Positions 36,492 through 64,000 of a stretch of DNA of 64,000 bases are shown here, piece by piece; the first letter of the stretch is position 1, and each line of letters begins with the position of its first letter. The notes below the pieces were generated by a model. It ran no database searches. It saw only the letters and a list, made by a program, of their open reading frames with translations, and was not told where the DNA came from. Location: NCBI GenBank assembly GCA_054601695.1, contig BAAHQB010000038.1:620001-684000 (forward strand), written 5' to 3'. Made by a program: the position numbers and the translations under genes. Source of the DNA: Amorphochlora amoebiformis (lineage: Eukaryota; Cercozoa; Chlorarachniophyceae).

Positions 36492-36762
36492 ATGCCTTTC
36501 CCTAATTCAGGCCGAGAGGTTGTGAATAAGTTGACAGGCATATGGTCGGGGTGGTCGCAGCCGGTCTCGAGGCCGGAGAAGCGAACCTTATGGGAGAGGT
36601 GTAGCATGGATTTCACCTTGAATCGTTCTGGGAAGCTCCTTATGGTTGAAGGAAAAGGTATGTCGATAGTTTGATGCGGTGTAAGGAGGGTTTGCTAGTG
36701 ATAGGCGGGAGGGTGGGCGACAGGCTGGATGCATGTAAATTTGTTGTATGTAAATATATATG

Positions 36763-36807
<45 letters not shown>

Positions 36808-36912
36808 TATATTATATATATATATATATATATGTATATAATATATATACATATATATAATATATATACATATATAATATATATATAATATATATACATA
36901 TTTATATAAATA

Positions 36913-36957
<45 letters not shown>

Positions 36958-37072
36958 CATATATATATATATGTATATACATAATATATAAAGATTGCAT
37001 TTTTATATGTTTTCATATTCACATATATAAAAATACCCTTTTTTCCATATTTACATGCAATATATAATACAC

Positions 37073-37111
<39 letters not shown>

Positions 37112-37156
37112 CGTGTAATATATATGTATACTATACAAAAATATTATACATTGATG

Positions 37157-37190
<34 letters not shown>

Positions 37191-37625
37191 ATGTTTTAAA
37201 ATACATATATTTACCTATATTGTAAACACACATTAGAAAAATATTTCTACATCCAGGTATATCGGTGTGGAGGGGATGCAAAACAGAATTCAACCTCACC
37301 GGCTCCCTTGACCTCAAAACTTTGACTCTCGACCTATCAAAGCAACACACTGGAAAGGTCTCATAACCCATCCAGCCAGCCTTAGCTGTAGTATTATTTC
37401 CTATGCTATGCAAATTACATGCGAAAAATATCTGTGATGTGCACGAATTTTTTGTATGATTGTGTTTGGATATGTGTTTAATTAGTACACATCATCGATA
37501 AGATACAAAGGCACGGTTGATGTCAATAAGGCAACCATAACGGGTATGTGGATGTGTTGCAAAATATATTTTAACTAAGGTGTACCCTTCACAGGAATGC
37601 TTATATAAGTTGTATACATACAAAA

Positions 37626-37684
<59 letters not shown>

Positions 37685-37761
37685 ATATATACGTAAAAAT
37701 GTAGAAGACATATGTCTATATGGTATTATAATATATACATACATACACACAATAATATGCA

Positions 37762-37800
<39 letters not shown>

Positions 37801-37926
37801 TATGTGTATATATGTATATGTGTGTCTTTGTTAGATATACATACACGCATGTATGTGCGCATATATTTGTGTATGTAATATGTATATATGTGTGTATAAT
37901 GCGTGTAAACATATATAGATATGTAA

Positions 37927-37978
<52 letters not shown>

Positions 37979-37983
37979 CATAC

Positions 37984-38015
<32 letters not shown>

Positions 38016-38258
38016 ATATATATATTATTTAACATAATCTGCTTTTCCTCGTCCCCCTCTTCCTTCTTCCATCTCATCCTCTCATCCTTCTCTCTCCTTC
38101 TCATCCTCCTCCTCATCCTTATCATCCTTCTCGCTCTCCTTTCATTTTCCAGGAGAATATTCGCGTGGAGTCCTGCACTTAAAGCGAACGAAAGCCTTGC
38201 CTTCAACCTCTGTTTCAGGTGTGCGTACTATATGTATGCATTGAATATGCATTAATGC

Positions 38259-38292
<34 letters not shown>

Positions 38293-38301
38293 ATATATAT
38301 A

Positions 38302-38342
<41 letters not shown>

Positions 38343-38404
38343 TTTATATGTATATATATATTTAATATATATTTATATTATATTATATATATATAATATA
38401 TATG

Positions 38405-38441
<37 letters not shown>

Positions 38442-38559
38442 TATTTTATATATATATATATATGTATATATATGTATATATATGTATATATCAGTTTCGC
38501 CCTCGTCACGCACAAAAGTTTCAATTAAGTTTTCGCCTGTGGATACTAGGAATCGGTAG
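36492..38559 (+). CDS. Small beta-rich protein of unknown function, complete, 5 exons, 151 aa
   Basis: Exons 36492-36657, 37257-37357, 37486-37543, 38153-38218 and 38495-38559 join in phase 1/0/1/1 and total 152 codons with the stop TAG at 38557-38559. It begins [16 protein letters not shown] and contains [71 protein letters not shown] and a basic Ser-rich tail ending DTRNR. Alternating hydrophobic/polar residues and regular Gly turns (G.W.G, G.G...W, F.L.G, Y.G, I.G.Y) suggest a small beta-barrel. No catalytic motif, signal peptide or membrane segment. The next gene carries a diverged copy of the same pattern. I do not recognise the family. Confidence 0.75.
36740..37250. repeat. (TA)n intron arrays of the 151-aa gene
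   Basis: TA/TAA blocks with a (TG)n run at 37094-37114; similar TA blocks fill 37630-38030 in a later intron. The acceptor of exon 38153 is preceded by a long CT-rich pyrimidine tract (38040-38152). No other coding sequence is seen. Confidence 0.85.
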
Positions 38560-38575
38560 GATACAACATTTCATA

Positions 38576-38628
<53 letters not shown>

Positions 38629-38650
38629 ATTTTAAATATATATCATTTAT

Positions 38651-38720
<70 letters not shown>

Positions 38721-38774
38721 ATGAATATATATGTATAAATACAATATAGTTGTGTGTGTGTATTAATAAATATA

Positions 38775-38830
<56 letters not shown>

Positions 38831-38858
38831 ATATTCTTGTTCTGTTTTGCCTCGATTG
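38560..38858. repeat. Short (TA)n spacer between two + strand genes
   Basis: Only TA repeats and TTTTAAATA words lie between the stop at 38559 and the next ATG at 38859, so the downstream promoter must lie within or around this array. Confidence 0.7.
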
Positions 38859-50719
<11,861 letters not shown>

Positions 50720-50731
50720 CAATGTATATCT

Positions 50732-50773
<42 letters not shown>

Positions 50774-51406
50774 GCCTCCATTCACATGTTTCCAAAAGCT
50801 GTTTCGATCATAGCAATGTACATCTTCTCTCTCTCTCCTTGGGCCTCTGAATAATACCCTTAGCCTGTATAGACCCTAAACGAAGTCAAACTAGAACCTT
50901 AAGTATAATCCTAACCCGAAATTTTAACCCTTATCCAGGTAGGACTGATGATTTCAATTATTTTTTCGGCGACTTTTTTGTTTCTTTTTTTTATTATTAT
51001 TATTATTTTCTCGGCTTCTCACTCTTCAAATTTCTCTGTCAATCTTTTTTAATTTTTGGGGGGTTTTTTCCTCTTGTCCTCCTCTTGTATTTTTTTTTTT
51101 TTGGGGGGTTTGAGTTCTCTCTTTTCTCATTGTTAGTGCTGTCTTTCTGGTTTTTTTCTTGCCTAACGCTTTACCTCTCTATTTGGATTTCTCTTATATA
51201 GTGTAAATATTATATATATATAAATATATACATATGTACACATACATATATGTGTTAGACGTGTTGAGGGAGGAAAGTAAGAATGACCCCAAAAAAAGCG
51301 AAGACTTATACTATAGCAAATATAAATAGCAAATATATATAAAATATATATATATATGTATATATATGTATAGATATATAACATACATATGTATAAAAAC
51401 ATTTAT

Positions 51407-51475
<69 letters not shown>

Positions 51476-52905
51476 TGTGTGTGTTATACATTATACATAC
51501 ATATGTAACAGCGAACACATAAAAAATATATAAAAAATATACCTAGAACTAGCAAAAATAGAAAAAATAATAAATAAATTAAAAAAAAATATCCCCCTAT
51601 CCAACCTCTCAGAAACCCTTCTTTCGCTTTCCCTGAAAAAAAATCCGTTTCCTGAGATCTCTTTCCTGTCGACGTTGAATCCTTCCCCTCCAACCCCTCC
51701 CCTCATGGTTACGAACTGTTACTAACGCTCAAACTAGCTGCGGTTACATGTGCTTTTTTTTTCCGAGAAATTTCTCGGCGAGAAGTTTCTCGGAAGGTTC
51801 TGAAAGACTAATTCTGTGCACGTGTCGGTCTGCCTGTGACCCGGATTTCCAGATTTCCGGGGGGTATCTACATCTGATTTTGAAATCTATTTTTTGACTT
51901 GGTTGATATGTAGATCTGGAATATTCTAGATATTGCTTAGATTGCTGATCGGGACGGTTGCCTGGGCTCTTCTCTATTGACTAGATTCAGTGATACAGTA
52001 ACCTGACCAAACTATGATTCGTTCGCGTGACTGGAGTCAGTGCGATTGTTAATTTTCTGTAAGACTATTGCAATTGCACTCAGGCTATCTTGACTCTACT
52101 AGTCTAGTCTATATATAACTAGTATAACTAGATATACGGTCTAGATATACTAGATATATATATATATATATATATACATCTAGATATGTACACTCTTAGA
52201 TATAACGGATATTACTACACTACTAACTACTACTACTGGCTGTCTAGACTGTACTAGGCTGTTCACTCTAGTCGCTAGTGAAGTTCAATGACTAAAAGAC
52301 AAGCTACTTAGTAACCAAGTCTAGTCACTAACTGTCACTAGCTAGTGTCAGTGGTTTCTAGAATCAAGAGGTGAAACTTAGAATCATCACGCAAATGTTG
52401 TGATCAATTTTTCATACTAGCTAGTCAAGTGCTTACCTATATTTCGAAACACTGTTCTTACTATAGTAAATATATATGTATATGTGTGTAGTATGTAGAT
52501 TCGAGTCAGTCTGGTGCAGTCTCCATGGCTCCTCCTATAAAAACATACCGTGGTTATATTATATACATATATATTTATAAATGATCTAGTGTATATGTAT
52601 GTGTGTATACAGATATATTTGTATATGTATATAAATATATATGTTATGTATTCACATACATAATATATATATATATATACATATGTATATGTGTATATGT
52701 ATATATATATGTGTATATATATATATATGTATTACATAAAACGCGACTCTATAGTATATATCTTATATGATACAAACCTATACAAACAAACTTTCATATG
52801 TACATGTACATATATATATATATATATATACTATGAAATATATATGTATATATATATGTCTTCCAACACACATACGCGTATATATAAAACACACACACAC
52901 ACACG

Positions 52906-52975
<70 letters not shown>

Positions 52976-52986
52976 ATATCACCTGT
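50720..52986. other. Convergent intergenic region
   Basis: 50725-50830 holds (CT)n and a second copy (50772-50820) of the tail of the last RING exon with its stop and 3' flank (CCAAAAGCTGTTTCG, then ATCATAGCAATGTA). 50940-51180 is T-rich with G-runs. 51420-51470 is (TA)n. 51540-51720 is AT/GA mixed. 51763-51778 is a perfect palindrome CCGAGAAATTTCTCGG, followed by CGAGAAGTTTCTCGG. 51880-52440 is CTAG-rich unique DNA. No gene is recognised. Confidence 0.7.
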
Positions 52987-63667
<10,681 letters not shown>

Positions 63668-64000
63668 CTATTGGGTAGGTTAGGGTTAGGGTTAGGGTTA
63701 GGGTTAGGGTTAGGGTTAGGGTTAGGGTTAGGGTAATATTACACTTTTTGTCACTCGCCCTATTCCTCTCTCACTATCTATTTCTCGCCTTCTTTCCCTA
63801 TCTTTTTCCTTCTCTCTCTCTTTCTCTTCTCTTTCACACTATCTCTCTCTCCCTCTCGCGTTCTCTCTCTATCTAATTTTCTCTCTTTTTGTCTCTATCT
63901 CTGTCTCTCTCACACACAATCTCGCTCCATCTCGCTCTACCTCTCTCTCTCTCTCGCTCTCTCTCACTCTCTCTTTCTATCTCTCTCTCTCGCGCTCTCT
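63668..64000. repeat. TTAGGG array and (CT)n tract at right edge
   Basis: Ten perfect GGGTTA units at 63676-63735, then CT-rich sequence to the end. On the sense strand the array precedes the acceptor CCAATAG of exon 63667-63627, so this is intron and the acyltransferase continues beyond the window. Confidence 0.85.

Overview
This is nuclear DNA from a eukaryote, most likely a protist or alga. Genes are cut into many very small exons (12 to 240 bp) with GT-AG introns. Almost all intron sequence is (TA)n, with smaller amounts of (CT/GA)n and TTAGGG/CCCTAA telomere-like arrays. I read no tRNA or rRNA gene, no CRISPR array and no bacterial operon. The species cannot be named. Telomere-type TTAGGG units, a folate/biopterin-type transporter, a DGAT2-family acyltransferase and an RBR ubiquitin ligase fit many protists. 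I rebuilt the genes by hand, requiring AG/GT borders, matching phase across each intron, and family motifs that run across the junctions.

Layout: (1) ~0.8-10.45 kb, + strand: fragmentary multi-exon gene with ATP-grasp-like motifs, possibly two genes. (2) 12.22-21.68 kb, + strand: RBR E3 ubiquitin ligase with a Ser/Thr/Pro repeat N-terminus made by exon duplication, an ankyrin-like stretch, RING1, IBR and RING2. (3) 24.43-35.92 kb, - strand: complete folate-biopterin transporter (BT1/FBT) family membrane protein in 19 exons, 439 aa. (4) 36.49-38.56 kb, + strand: five-exon, 151 aa beta-rich protein, divergent from gene 3. (5) 38.86-50.72 kb, + strand: about 21 exons; an N-terminal copy of the gene 4 domain, a Gly/Ser/Pro linker, a helical stretch and a C-terminal C3HC4 RING. 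(6) 52.99-63.67 kb, - strand: DGAT2/DAGAT-family acyltransferase, 13 exons readable, N-terminus beyond the right edge. Genes 2/3 and 5/6 are convergent; genes 3/4 are divergent.

The most unusual feature is the introns. Next to at least twelve exons are truncated copies of that exon's own edge, each carrying its splice site, spaced by TA arrays. They behave as decoy splice sites. The copies always lie on the side of the exon whose end they carry, as expected from tandem duplication with one breakpoint inside the exon and one in the TA array. A second pattern is that telomere-like arrays inside introns are almost always oriented CCCTAA on the sense strand, often ending just before the 3' splice site. 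They then supply CTAAC branch-point-like words and pyrimidine-rich sequence. Long TA arrays mostly mark introns, while several intergenic spacers lack them and are rich in CTAG.

The genes do not form one pathway. Two encode RING-type ubiquitin ligases (2 and 5), one a membrane transporter (3) and one a lipid-synthesis enzyme of the ER (6). Genes 4 and 5 are neighbouring paralogues that share an unrecognised domain.
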